Of a stretch of 64,000 bases of DNA, positions 23,610 through 38,600 are shown piece by piece (within the stretch, counting starts at the first letter, position 1; every line of letters starts with the position of its first letter). This stretch comes from Lytechinus pictus. Taxonomy: Eukaryota > Echinodermata > Echinoidea > Temnopleuroida > Toxopneustidae. A model generated the notes under the pieces. It was not told where the DNA came from. It made no database searches and saw only the letters and a list, made by a program, of their open reading frames with translations. Both the position numbers and the translations under genes were made by a program. Where the stretch lies: NCBI RefSeq assembly GCF_037042905.1, contig NC_087261.1, positions 22,245,617 to 22,309,616 on the forward strand, in the 5' to 3' direction.

Positions 23610-26600
23610 CTGGAAGAAAGAGAACATTTCTGGGTAATTATTCCAACCAAAAGTAACGATTGAATAATACATGTACGGTTTCGAGTCAGTGTCCCAAACA
23701 GTGGCGTACCGTGGGTCACGGGGGGGGGGGGGGGGGGGTTAGTTACGCCATTGGTCCCAAAATAGGGGCGGTCAAAGAACATTTCATGGAGAGTGGGGTA
23801 AGAAAAAGATACCTCTTTTATTTGGATAGAGTTTCACTATCCGCATGGATGTATCGTCAGGAAACTAATCGCTGTTCACACACATATTCCACGCGATCCA
23901 CAAACTTAAAGGGGAATCCAGCCTTGGCCATTAAATGTTGTGTTGGGAAGGAGAAAAATAAATTAAACAGAATGGTGAAAATTTGAAAGAAATCGGACAA
24001 GCAATAAGAAAGTTATAGCTGCTTTAAAATTGAGATCACTAATACTATGTAGATTTCAAATTGGCAACTGGATAAGTAAATTATGACAAGGGGCAAGGAC
24101 AACTTCCCCATAGGCCATGTACTTTATTATCAGGGATTAGTGGTTTTCTCCCAAGTACCCATTCCCCTGGGGCAGTAATCTAAATATAACCCAGGTAGTA
24201 TATTGTTTTATGTCCTCATGAAAGAAAAATATTAATTTGAAATAAAACTTTTGGGAAAAAATCACATTTTCGCCATAATATGAATTGGAGTACATGGAAA
24301 AGTAGTCCTTGCCTTACATCACTATGACATCCCATATGCAGCCAATTTGAAGTCTCCATGGGTACAGTGATTACCAATATTTACAACTTTTACAAATTCA
24401 TAACTTTCTTGTTGTTTGTCCAATATTGTTCAAACTTTCACCTATCAACTTGTCTGATTTTTCTTTTCCTTATAAAAACAATTTTTTTATTTGGGTTGGA
24501 TTCCCCTTTAAGTAAAAAAAAGAAGATTGATCATGGCTTTAGACGTAATCCATGTGATACCACTTTGTCGAATTTGTAACCCTATCTTGGATATTTCACG
24601 CATTCCCTTTACAAAAAAATAAATAACTGTATTAGATTTAGAATGATTAAAATCTGCATTTTCACTCCCCAACTATTCTCGAGGATTGGATATAAATAAA
24701 CATACGCCGAATCGAGATGATAAACACATTTTTTTTAAGGGGGAACAAATTAACCCCAACCCGCCCCCCCCAAAAAAAAAGGGGGGGGGGTGAAATATCA
24801 TACCTTCCTCTTGATATGTCAAAACAACCAACATTTGATGGTATGGATTTTTTCTCGAAAATTGTCAAAGCATTATTGTCAGCACTATAATGAAAACATT
24901 GATACACAAAGGTTTTAGAGCCCCCCCCCCCCCGTCGAAATATGAGCGACGCCCGATAAATGCATGATCAGTAGCGTAATGAACCAAACATGAAGAGGAG
25001 GTCAGACATGGCGTTTATGGCGTATGAGGCACAATTTTGCAAAGTTTTGAGCGAGCGAAGAGAGCGAGCAAAAACTTTAACAACCTTTATAATGCCAAAA
25101 TTGGAGTTTGGGAGAGATTTCGATATAGTATCCCAAAAAGATACTGTAATTCAACCTGCTTCCTTTTGTCTTAATCTTTATTTTAATCTTGGAGGAAGGA
25201 GGGGTATCAAGAAAGTCTTTTTGGGCCGGAAAGGGCTAAGGTCCACACCTTAAGCCCCCGCCCTCCCCCACCTGCATGTACGCCAGGACTTTCTTTAATC
25301 TTGTCCATAGCACCAAAATCAAAATTTTCTCCGGATGGGGGTGGCATGACCCGGCCCCCCGGGGGAGGGGGTCACGTCACTGGTCGATCCAGGGAGGGGG
25401 GGATGGGGCTGGATCAACCACTGACGTCTTATGCCTTACCTTCAAAGGGGGCAGTGAAAACACCCGTCTGCTCGTCGAACCCATTTCCGATGTTCACTGT
25501 AGGATCTCCCAGGTCATTAATGATCGAATCGGCGAACGAAAGGTTGGCGGACCCAGTGACAGAAAACGCGGCCTGGCGAGCTCGTGGAAACGAGACGAGC
25601 GTTTTGTCTGCGCAAGAAAATCAAATATTTTTTTTTGAAGAAGCGTTAAACTCTTTGAATATTATGAACAATCGCAAAATAAAAAGAGATAATCGAGATG
25701 TCCTAACGCACAAATGCTCATGATTTTGGCATCCTAAAACGAAAACGAAAAAAATAAAAGAATTAAAGGAAGAAAAAAGAAAGGAAGAATGAAAAAGATT
25801 AAAAAATAAGAAAAGGAAGGAAGGAAGGGAGAAAAATTATAAATAAAAAAAATGTAAGAAGGAAATAGCGAAAGAAAAATATAGGCCTATATATATTTTT
25901 TGAATTTATTTACGCCTTGAAATATATCTAAAGGCATAAGGGACCTAGATCACTCTGCTTTTACATACATTTACATTCGTTTTATTTAGTTACCAGTAAC
26001 TGAACTCTTAAAAACGTTTTAAATCCTAGAAATATTTGAATAACTGGAACTATCCTTTAACACCTAATGAAAAAAACCTCCTATAATCTCCTGAAAATCA
26101 GGATAGGCCAAAGCATATATGTATGACCATTTAGGGGCGGCTCCAGCTTTTGCAATAAAAGGGGGCGGAAAATTATAAATAATAAAAATTATACAGAAAC
26201 ACACTAAATTCGCACTTACGATATAGGAGAAACATGGAGAAAATGAAAGGCCGATCTTCATTCCCGATGACGTTTTCGCCTTGGGTATGAATGAAAACGC
26301 TATCGTTCCGTTTCAACTCGGCCAACACATGTGCGGTCAAAATCGTCCCTTCTCGGCTGTCCACTAGTTCAGCAACCGTAACATAGTCGTCGGTTCCATT
26401 CTTAACTTCCAAGAGAAGTGGGAGAGATGAGACCGTGGTTGCCAGCCCAGCCCGATGGATAATGAACACGTAAGTGCCGTCGTCATTGACCTCGATCTCA
26501 CCGAGGGCTGCATTGTAGCTTGCTGACGTACCCCTCTCGAACACGGGATCGGTTGTGAAGATCAAGTCTTGATGAGGCGGGACACCAGTCCTAAACATAG

Positions 26601-29600
26601 CCATTCCTTCCAAATCATGCGTTTTAATGGAGAGAAATAGATATAATTCGATTAGTTAATATGATGTAGGGATTGATTTTGTACTTATATTTCTTTCCAC
26701 TCTTATTCATGAATCATCCCCTTTTTTCTAATAGAACATCCCTCATTTATATGCGCGATAGCTCAGTCGGTTAAGCGGGGGTTTCGGATTCCGTTATCCG
26801 GTGACCCGGGTTCGATTCCCAATTGGTGCGCTAGTGCCCTTTGGTAAGGCATTTATCCTAAGTACCAGGTCCCTCGGAGAGGACCTTAAGCCGTTGGTCC
26901 CCTGGTTGCTTGCTCACAGGCATTCGTGCTTTCTTAGCAGTCAGGTAAAAAACCTCGGTATAACATATTCACCCTTTTCATCCTAACTTTGTATTCTTTA
27001 TGTACAGCTCTCTATACACTAACTGCTGTACACTCCTCACACAAGGTTCTTTTGTATTAAATCACTCCACCATCCTTCATACAGCTTTCTTCACTCCTCT
27101 CTCTCTCTTACTCTCCCTCTCCTTCCACCCCTCTCCTTCTCTGATTGGTTATAATGTTAAGTTGATGCACTCAAGCTTAGATAATAATTTGCATATAGTT
27201 TGAATATCTTTTGTTTGTATATTTGAATATTCAGTTATACTTTGTTCTATTGATTTACATTTATATGAATATTGATATGCCTTAACTAATTTGCATGGAA
27301 TGTAACCAAGAATGCAACAAGTCTCTGAGTAATCAAAAACTGGGAGTTGGCCAGTAAGTTCTCAACCTGATAACATGTCTGCTGGGCTGTATCTGTTGAA
27401 GAGTACTAGGAATGGATATTCTTTGTACCGGACCTGTTCACTGTGTATGCCTATTATAGCTCATTTTAACTGAATATTAATTTGTCTTCTTTATTTTTAG
27501 TGTGACGTATACTGGTATATCATCGTGTTGAAATACCTTCGGACTTCAATTATATTTCATAGACGTGAAAAGAGGCGGCACTTTGATTTTTTCGATGGGG
27601 GGGGGGGGGGGGCAAGATTAACCGATTTTTTTTCAGTTCAAGAAAAGGTGCAATATAGATTTAAACGCTCCAAATTTGATGAGGCCGCCATCAATTTCAA
27701 GCTTAACCGCGCACGATGGCGGTCTCCTGCGTTCATCAATTAATGTTTTTTTTTATTATTATTAAAAAGTGAAGTATAATGCTCACATCGTGTTTTGTAT
27801 TATGATTATATTGTATATATTATGGAAAATTTTATATATTGCAAACAATTTGAATACATTTGATAATGTATCACTTTGAATGCAGTAATGCAAGAGAACA
27901 AAAATAAAACTAAACAAAACGTATTGTTTTTCTATCCTAATTATTTTCGTTTCGTTTCCCGTTTTCTTCCCTTTCCCCGTTTTCTCCTCCCTATCCCCCG
28001 GTTACCCTACTTTAAAATAAGCATAGAGGATAATGATAATTATCCTCTACAGTATGAAATACATATTATAAAAATAATGATTGCTTATGAGTGCAATGGA
28101 CAGTACCCTGATGAATAATGAATGCTTACACCATAGAGCTATTAGCTCCATGCTTACACTCTTAAAAATGTTGGGCAACATACTGTCCACACAACAGTTG
28201 GTTAAAACTTTTTCAAATTCTTGGTCATTTTAACCAATAATGTGTGCTTTGAATGAAAACTATACAGTATTGATTGAAAACTACCCAGAGTTGGAATTAA
28301 AAAAAAACAAATTGTTGTGTGGACAGTATGTTGCCCAACAAGAGTGTATGAGTGCAATGAAAAGAATACTTCATTAGGTGAAAGATGATTCTTTCACCTC
28401 ATGAAGTTTTCTGTCCATAACAATATAACAATATTGACTGGCCTGGAGGAGAAGGGACATATATCGCCCTCACTTAATTGATATCACCCTCGTCTACGAC
28501 TCGGGAGATATAAATCTAGTTTGGGCGATATTATGTCGTATCGCCCCAAGGCCAGTCAATATTGCTTAATTATTACCAGTCAATATATGTTTACCATAAG
28601 AATAACAATATTCACGCCTTACTTTTTTAAAAAAATGTTATGTATAGCCGAATTATTGTTGTTTGGTGTAAATTTATGTATTAAATCGTTTTATTCTTGG
28701 ATGTCACATTACCAGTCCAGGGGTCCGTTGCAGAAAGAGTTGCGATCAAACGCAACTAAAAAAATCTTGCGTAACTTAATTTTCAGCCAATGAAGCACCC
28801 GTATTCGGGACTTGCGCTTGATAATTATTTTGACTTGCGTTACAATGTTAAACGCAACTCTTTCTGCAACAGGCCCCAGGTCGGGGTGCCTGCGGGCTAC
28901 AGTAATTTGTTTTACTTTGTTTCCCTTCCAAGGCAACCTGGACTGTACTGTACACGTACATCCTTGTTTCTTCCCTCTTTGTACATGTACTTACCTTATA
29001 AGGTGATCTTTGCTGAATTGCCGAATAAAATGATTATAATGATGACAATGATAATAATGACAATAATAATAATAATTGTGATGGCGATGACACCATTAAT
29101 AACTAAGGTGATCAGAAGATCCAGGCTAGGATATGAGTTCTAGAGCAAGGCAAAAATCAACCATCTATCATACATGGACGATTTGAAGCTGTTTGGTAAA
29201 ACACAAAGTGACTTGGAGTCTCTCATCAACACTGTGCGGATCTTCAGCGAAGACATCGGTATGCAGTTCGGGTTGGATAAATGTGCAATGATTACTCTCA
29301 AGAGAGGTAAGCCAGCCAATGACAACAGCTTCCAAATGCAGAACGGAGAAGAGATCAGATCAATCGAAGACGGTGGTAGCTATAAATATCTCGGACTACT
29401 AGAGGCAGATCAGTTGAAACATCAAGAAATGAAGAAGAAGATTGAGGCAGAATATATCAGGAGAAATTCGGAAGGTGCTCAAATCCAAACTAAATGCTGG
29501 AAACATGGTGAAGGCTGTTAACACCTGGGCAGTAGCCCAGTGAGATATGCTGCTGGCATAGTTGAATCGAACAAGCTTGAACTCGAACACTTGGACAGGA

Positions 29601-32600
29601 AGACAAGGAAGTTGCTAACTATGCATGGGATGTTTCACCCAAAGTCTAATGTAGATAGACTTTATGTGTCAAGAGAGAAGGGAGGACGTGGTCTGGCTGG
29701 AATAGAGGAGACTGTAAGATATGAGGAACAAAGCCTATATACTGCTATATTGAAGGCCAGATGGATACTATCATAAAGCAGTCAAAGAGTCGATGAGGAA
29801 AGGAAAGGATATGCCAGCGAAACAGCTGAAGGCTGATCAATGGAAAATGAGATTGGAAGGATGGAAAGAGAAGGTGATGCACGGACAGCATTTAAGACAG
29901 ACAGATGAGTTTGCTGGACCAGAGAGTTGGCAGTGGCTGAAACGAGGAAGGTTAAAGGAGACGGAAAGTATGCTAGTTGCTGCTCAGGACCAAACAATTA
30001 GAACAAATTACCGAAGAGCCAAAGTTGAAAAGGAGCATACATCTCCCTCATGTGAATGTGTCATGACAAAGACGAAACGGTGTCTCATCTCGTGAGTGAA
30101 TGCAGCAAAATGGCAAAGACTGAATACAAAGGAAGGCACGACAGAGTAGCAGCTGCAGTTCAGATCATTGGGGTCTGGCCAAGAAGTACCATTTACCCCA
30201 TGCAGAAAAATGGTACGAACATCGGGCAGATCCTGTAGTAGAGAACGACGATGTAAAACTCTTATGGGATTTTAATATCCAGACAGACAAGGTCATTGAA
30301 GCTAGACGACCAGACATCGTTCTCTTAAAGAAGAAGGATAAGGAATGTCTCATCATAGATATTGCGATTCCAGGAGACTGCAGAGCTTGGCGTAAAGAGG
30401 AGGAAAAGATACAGAAGTATAACGATCTGACATGGGAGCTGAGAAGGATATGGAAGGTGAAGAAGAAGGTGGTACCACTAGTCATCGGAGCCTTAGGAAC
30501 TGTCACAACAAGACACAGAAGCTTTCTGGCTGTTCTAGGAGTCGAGGTGTCCTTTGAAACGATACAGAAGGCAAGCTTGCTTGGAACAGCTCATATCCTA
30601 CGGAAGGTCTTGAATTAGAAAGAGAAGTGAACAATGAGAAGAGGACCCATTTGATAGAAAATAGAACAATAACCCTAGATTTCTGGAAGAAGTCTGGTTG
30701 CTGTTTAATATACAAACAGAACATCAAGTTGTGGACAATGGAAATAATAATGATAATCACTAGCGTACCTACGGGGGGGGGGGGGCAGGGGGGCACTTTG
30801 CCCCCCCCCCTGACGAGCCACAACCCATACAAAAGACATATACCTGCCCCCCCTGACGAGCTTAAAATACCTCTTTTGCCCCCCGGCCCCCTGACGAGCT
30901 TGAAGACCTTTATTGGCCCCCCCCCCCGATGAGATTGAAGACCTTTTTTTTTTTTTTTTTGCTTGTCAATTTTTATCTGGTGCGAAAACGTTCATTTTTT
31001 TATTGAAGACCTTTTTTTTTTTTTGCTTGTCAAATTTTTTGGCGGCCGATTTTGCCCCCCCCCCTGTGGAAAATCCTAGGTACGCCACTGATGATAATGA
31101 TAATACAAATTCATTCCTACCTGTAGGAAAGGTAGAGTTCAGGTCTTTGTCGACGATGCACAGCCCGAAATCACTCAGAAATTGCGAGACACTCAGGCTT
31201 TCTCTGACTCTCATAACCATCAAGATGCATAATAGCATAAATGCCCGTCCGCCTGTCATTCTGGATCTAAAAATCAATGGTGGAATTCAATAATAAAATC
31301 CATCATTATCAAAGTTAATATCATGCACATTTTTAGCATATTTTTATGAAGGTGATTGTCAAGTATTCATGCTTAAATAGTTAGTCTCTTCAATTTTTTA
31401 ATTAATTACTAAAATACCTTGTACTTGCAATAGTTCACGTGTCCAGTGTCATGTAATAACGGGGAGGGGGCACGCCCCCCCCCCCCATTGGCTGGCAAAA
31501 AAATAAAAATAAACGGGGGAAAAGGAGAAAAAGAGGAAGAAAGATAGAAACGTAGTGGGGGAAGAAAAAATCATTCATTGTATATTATGATTATGTTACA
31601 TATTGCATGAGAAATATTTTTCTCATAACTTTATGAAACATAATCTGCTGAGGGCCTATTGTGTTTCAGACTACTTAATGTGAATGCCCCCTGAATATAA
31701 AACATTTCCAGTCCGTGCTTACGTTAGCATTTTGATTGGTGAGATATGTCTGCTCTTCATGAATTCTGAAAAGTAGTCCTAAAGATTCCCCTTTTCTGGT
31801 CTGATTTTCCAAAAAAAATTCAGCTCGCTCTTCGCGCTCGCATCATTTGGTTGGTGGAATACTTAATGAATTCCTACAAACAAGCCTTATAATGCCCCTC
31901 TTCTGATTATGGTGAAATATGTATGGTCGTCATGAATCCCTTAAAATGTCCGTTTAGGGTCAATATATACACAAATTTCGTTTACGAAACGTAAACCTAA
32001 TTACTGTAAACGTCATTAACAGTGGTCAACATTGTATCGAGCTAAATTTTCGAAGCATGTATATATTCCAGAAACTTGAAGGCCTTACAATGATTAGGAA
32101 TTGTTCTCCCGACCCTTCTTCTTATTGCTAGACAGTGACCCAGGTCACCTCAACAAGAAGTAGCTGGGAAATTATAAAAAGAAAGATTTTGAAATATTCT
32201 TGCTTACCTTCAATCAAGGGTACACCTAAAAGACAAGCTGCATGATCTATGGAGAATCTGATCTGAGGTTTCTCCTTGATGGCCGGCCGTCGAAATCAAT
32301 TGCAATCACTGGGATCACGTGAGCAGCTAGCTATGGGTCGCAAGAAGACATCGGATAGACCCGCTTTCATGGTCAAGCAAAATCTTTGAAGGGAATATTT
32401 ACTTGTATTACAATGCAAAGTGAATGTATGCTTTAAATTCCAGAGATACCCAAACAACCAATTCTTTATTATCTCTGACGTATTTAATTCTTTCTCTTTA
32501 TAGGCCCTTCATGATTGGCCGAGTGACTTTATTCATTCACACTTGTCAGCGTATTTCAATCATACTTAAATTGTATGCATGTACCAGTAAGAAATACATT

Positions 32601-35600
32601 AAAAAATTCCTGAGCAGCTTAGCTTTAGAATTGCCAGACTTAGGGCCTTTTCACATGTGAATCTTGAATCATCATTGGGTAATGATGATTGCAATTCGTC
32701 TTCAGAATCATCGGACTTTTCACACGGAAAATTCGTACCGTAATTTGAGTGAAACTTGATAACTGGAACTCACCTCAGGAGTTGAATTTGAATTCGTTAT
32801 TGTGATTAGCGTTCGTGATTCTAGTTCCTGATTCTAGTTTCACACTTGCTAAAAATTCGTCAATAGCCTTATTTTCACTGGAATCATTCAAATTACGATT
32901 TTTTTACCGTGTGAAAAAGGGCGGATAGTATCAAACAATTCTATTCATACAGCTTCGCAAAGCTCCTTATTTTTACCCCCCCCCCCCTTCAACTAATAGA
33001 GAGTTTTCGTAATTGCAGCGGTGACAGATTCAAGAACATAGTAAATGCATTAAAAATGCTCGTCAAATCACAATGAACAGATGAGAGGTCTTTGTCGAAA
33101 ATTGGTGAACCGGGAGAGCAGATCGTCCTAAGATTCGGATCTGGCGTAAAATCGCATATAAATTATTATGTCGTATGTCGAGAGTCACAGGGGAAACTGT
33201 TGTTTTTATTCACCGAATTTCGACAAGACTGTTTTGTCATGAAGGGCTTTTGAAAGTAGATTCTCTGCCTCCAGAAGGCGTCTGCGCAGTGTTTGTGAAA
33301 ACTTCCTCTTCAGACGATATCAACAGCGATGGATGGCTAGGTAGCTTCCTCATGACGTGATCACATGCCAGAATACCCCCTTTTTTATTTGCTGGTGATG
33401 ACTGATCCCACTCGTGATCATTACCATTCATGACAAAGTCTTCATTTTCTATGGATGAAACTTCCGATTGCGTCTGAATGGCGTCACTGATAGATCGCGT
33501 CTGAATATGAATGGCGCAGTTATAGATCGCATTTGCGTTGTGGACAAAGTAAAATGTGCGATTTGCCGCACAAGCTGACGCCAAAACAACGAGAAACTAT
33601 CACATTAACCGGATGGGTGATTGTCGCCGGAGCAAATGCCATGGGAGCAATGTCTGGATGACCTGCTACTGATAGCTTTCGCAATCAGAGCCTTGGGAAT
33701 GATTTTTTTTAAGAGAGGATGCTGGTTTGCAAAATAAGAATTTGACAAGTCCCCCCCCCCAAAAAAAAAAAAAAAAAAAGTAATCAAATAAAGTTTTTCG
33801 CTCCCACAATAATCGCTAATTTGGTCAGACAAAATTGACAAGCAAGGAGAAAAAAAAAGAAAGAAAGAAAGAAAAAAAAATTCATGCTACCAAATGAAGG
33901 TTATTTTGATCGATTTTTTTCTTTTTAGCGTACCAAACTCATTTCAAAGGGGTGCTTCCTATGGTGTATAACATACTCAGCACCCCTAGATATATATTTT
34001 TGGAGGGAGGGGGGGCGCTTTGGCACCCCCACAGCTCCCCTACAAAAGGGGCCATGTTCGCAATATATATATATCTCAAATGAAAATTAAGTGTGGATGT
34101 TTGGCGTGCCAATTGGTGAATGGTCGTGGTATCGCGAGTGGCTATAGCTGCATGTAGAAGGACTATGGTCTATACAGATGTAACATCCATAAAATCGATA
34201 AATTGCGTTGCAAAGCGAAACTTGATTGTGTCTTTTTAAAATTATTCATTTAGTTTTCTTCTTCATAACAATAAAATAAGATGGCATAGATAATACAAAG
34301 ACATTTTGACAATATATCAGAAATATACATGATTAAACATAATCACTTGCAGTCTTTGTAGAAGACGGATCGTCATTTTTATACAGTCATGTTAAATAAA
34401 AAAAAATGTAAGAAAAGAAATGATATAAACATATATCAAATATTCAATCACGTTGAATGGACAGAATGGATACCAAAGAATGGTCAAAATTTTAACTTTG
34501 AAAATAGAAGATACATCAGTTTATGAAGACAATCATGTTGACAAACTACGACTACGACGATGATGAGGTTAAGTTGTTGAATAGGTGCCGTTTCTAAAAT
34601 GACATTTTTATTAATGACTAAAAATCATTTCCAGGGAACGTCCCAATGATATATTCATGTTATCATGTTAATCATGACAATATTTTTTCGAGCACTGGTG
34701 AGCGAAAGTACGCAAATCAGAAAATATTTCGGCTGTGCTTATATGAATACTCAGAAAAGGCCAAATAAATCCTTTGATTAGAAATTTTTTTTTTGCAATT
34801 ATTACCGAAAAATAAATGTTTCAGCAGCATTACGTCATAATATCAAGATGAACACAATCGGGAGGAAAAGTTCAAACCGATCACACCAACCCTTAGCTGG
34901 ATTAACAAGTACAATTATGTGTTTGATTTATTTTCCCCCATGCATAACAACAAATAAATAATTGACAAAGTATAATGTTACATGTACAATAAGTACACAT
35001 GGTAGAAACTAAGAATAAACAATGCAAGATTTCTCTTTAAGAAATTTTGTCAAAAATGTCATGCTTTTGGGAGGTAATTTTTCCATTTCAGAAACAAAAT
35101 AAAAAATGGGCTAACTTTCTAGGTGCCCCTTTCCTAGCCATGATGATCCGACTGGGTTTTTCATCATAATTTGAATTACACCTTAACAAAGTTAAAACAA
35201 ACAAAAAGACATAACAATATTTATATAAAGTTTATTTTCAAACGTATATTTCCATAGCATTTTGTGATAAAGGCGATGCAATATTAAGTAATGTTCAAAG
35301 CTTTAAATGGAAAAGCAGTTTGCATCCATTTTTTTAAATATTAATATGAAACATGAGTTTACTGGGTACGAAGCATGGATTGCTTTAAAGGAGAATGAAA
35401 CCCTTGAAACCAGCTGAATCCATATCAAAGAGAAAAATCAAAGAAACATATTGTTGAAAATTTTAGGAAGATTGAATGAATAATTAGAAAGTTATGGGCA
35501 TTTGAATATTGAGATCACTAATGCCATGTAGATCCTCCCATTGGCAATGCGACCAAGATCTGTGATGTCACACACGTACAACTCCCTCATTACTTTAGTA

Positions 35601-38600
35601 CTTATTTCACTTATATTCTCACTTTTATAGAGTCTATCACAAGGTGAGGTGTTCTCTTTATGAGAGGACAAGTACAGAGGTTTCACAACATGATATCATT
35701 GATGAATCATTTTGTCATATGATTAGAATGAGCAAAAAGAGATGTTTTGGGGTATATTTTCAGTGTCCAAAAGGGGAGAGTTGTTCATCTGTGACATCAT
35801 AGATCTTGGTCGCATTGCCAAAAGGAGGATCTCCATAGCATTAATGATCTCCACATTCAAATGCTCATAACTCTTCTATTACTAGTCCTATTTTACTCAA
35901 ACTTTTGTTGATCTTATTCTTTGATTTTTCTGCTTTCACAAAAGCTAACTTGCTCCAAGAGTTTCATTCTCCTTTAAGCACTGTCCTGACTTTAGACAGA
36001 GAACCCCTGCAGGTAGCAAGTCAATGTCTTGGACAAACGTTGGAAATTCGAAACTTGTAATTACAGCATGGGAGCAACGTTGGACATCGGTTTTAGAGAA
36101 ATGTTGGAAAAGCAATGATGGTGCAACGTTAATTTATATTGGGGCGGATCCAGGATTTTTCGAGGAAAAATTTGACAAGCAAAAAAAAGGGGGAGGGGGT
36201 TTAACCAAACATTAAGGGTATTTCGGCGACGAAAAAAATTGACAAGCAAAAAAATAAATAGGTCTTTACTGTAAAGGGGGAGGGGCACACTTCTATTTTA
36301 ACACCATTTTTACATTACAAATTTTAATTGTTTAATTGTGCCTCTCAAAGAGGGGGGGGGGCAAGGGCCGGCTGTGCCCCCCCCCCCCCGGATCCGCCAG
36401 TGACAAACTGGTTAACTAAAGATGATGGACAATATTGACAATGACATTCATCATAATTGGCAAACGTTGGAAAAATTGTTTGATGGAGAGCAGACGTTAG
36501 ACAACCAACAATGATGCGATTTTCGCATCGTTGGAAACGGTTAGGTTGGAATGCAGATGACGGCGCTACTCTAATGGAAACTGGATGAATAAGAGTGGGA
36601 TAAAAAGAAAAATAGTAAAAATGTTCGGTACGTTGGGTAATAACTGGATTGGAGAGTTAATGGACATAGGCGACAATGCCATACCGTTGGTAATACGACG
36701 TTGGTTCGTAATACGACGTTGGACCAATACAGTGCGTCCCACCCCCCCCCCAAAAAAAAAAAAAAAAAAACTATACACTTTTGAAATGGCTGCCAAATAA
36801 AAAAATATTTCACTTTTGGGGAAAGACTTATATTTATGTAAAGCAAATAAAGTCAACTTTCAAATGACACCAAAAAGCTGGAAATCTTTTCATGCTTGAG
36901 CGAGCACTGCCCACTGAAACGAAGTTTTTTTTTGTTGAATTAATGATCAATTTTGATCAGTTTGTTGTTTGAGAAAATTTCATGCGCTATTAAATTGAAA
37001 TTTAATGCATGAGTGATCATGAATTGCAATTTTTAGTTCAGCATTTAGACTTTATCATGTGGAACTCAGCAATGTGGTCATGAGAGTCGGGAGAATAGGG
37101 GGTAAGATAGGACTTAAGTAGGTGAAGTAATTTGATGGGATAAAGGTCAACAGAACATTTAGCGACCTCTCCCTCCATCTCTACCCCCACTCCTCTCCTC
37201 CTGAGAAGCTCGGCTAGGCTGGGCAGGAATTAGCCTTACAGTTTTGTGAGTGGTTAGTCATTTGGAACTTGCAAAGCTAAGGGTGTTATGCTAAATTAAT
37301 GAATGAGATAAGTTTCGGTTTTTTAGGCAAATTTAATTGAAAATTGAAATTTAATGCAAGCCATGAGTAAACAGGAATGTAATTTTAGTGTAGCATATTC
37401 ATCTTGTGGACCTCAGCAGTGTGTTCGTGAGAGTCAGAGTAATGTGATGGTACCTGATACAAGCAAGAGGGTGAGATATGGTAAGACTTGGTTAAAAGGG
37501 CATTCCTCTTCTTTTTGTCATTTTACAAATTAAAAGTCATATGTATCCCCCCTCCACCTCCATTTCCCAGGGCCCCCCTCCCCCCTCTCTCTCTCTGTCT
37601 CACTTCCAGGATTGTAGCCTATACAAAACTTAACTGCCACTGAAGTGACCGGTGGCTGATGATTTATGAAATAATTTATTGAAAAACTGAATGTTTGATT
37701 GATCACAATGCACATTGAAATGGTTGATTTATTGATAAATTGTTGATTTATGATCGAAAGGAAAAAGTTGATGCCCCAATTCAGAATTTATCATTAAATC
37801 AACATTCTGCTCTGGACTTAACGCGTACATGACAATAGCAATCAGTCACTCAACAGGAGGGGAGGGCGGGAGAGACGGAGGGAGGGGGGGGGGGGGGGCT
37901 AAATGTTCTGTTGACCCTTATTCCATCAACCTACTTCTCCAACTTAAGTCCTTTCTCAACCCCTATTCTCCCGACTCCAATGAACACATTGCTGAGATCC
38001 ACATGATAATGTTGAAATGCTGCCAAAAAAAGTGTAATTTGTGTTCACTCATGATATTAAAGTTCAATTTAATAATTTATGAAACTTGCTTAAACAACCA
38101 AAACTGGTCATGGTTGATCATTAATTTATCACAACGCCCTTAACTTTGCAAGTTCCAAAGCATTTGCCTCTCAAAAACTGACAGAAATTGGAAGGCTAAT
38201 TTCAGTCCAGCCTAATTTTCATACCCTTTGTTTCAGAGGGCAGTGCTCGCTCAAGCATGAATAGTTTTCCAACTTTTTGTTTTCATTTGAAAGTTGACGT
38301 TATTGGCTTCCATAATATGTAAGTATTTTTCCCCAAAGTGATATATTTCTTATTTGGCAGCCATTTCATAATTGTATAGTTTTTTTTGGGACGCACTGTA
38401 TAGCCATGGACCTATTAGCCATAACCATGATAACGCTGGATCTGGACAAAGAACCAAGGGAATGAGACGTTGGACCAACAATGACGTAGCGTTTCTAAGT
38501 TTAGTGTAGACTGACCTTGTCATCCTTTATAAATATGTTTAATGAATATTCATGTGTTCTTAATAGGCCTACTGCTAGAGGATACTGCTACGTCTTTTCT

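Noticed and set aside
26753-26835. tRNA gene with A and B boxes
   Set aside because: It continues into a conserved non-tRNA body shared with an inverted copy at 39540-39701, so it is a SINE head.
32217-32255. Possible 39-bp micro-exon in the C1q-like locus
   Set aside because: The donor is good and length is a multiple of three, but the acceptor is weak and the peptide is unrecognisable.
33237-33584. Single 115-codon open frame as an independent gene
   Set aside because: Only 33425-33574 has acceptor and donor signals in phase with the C1q-like locus; the rest overlaps a dispersed repeat and a non-coding tail.
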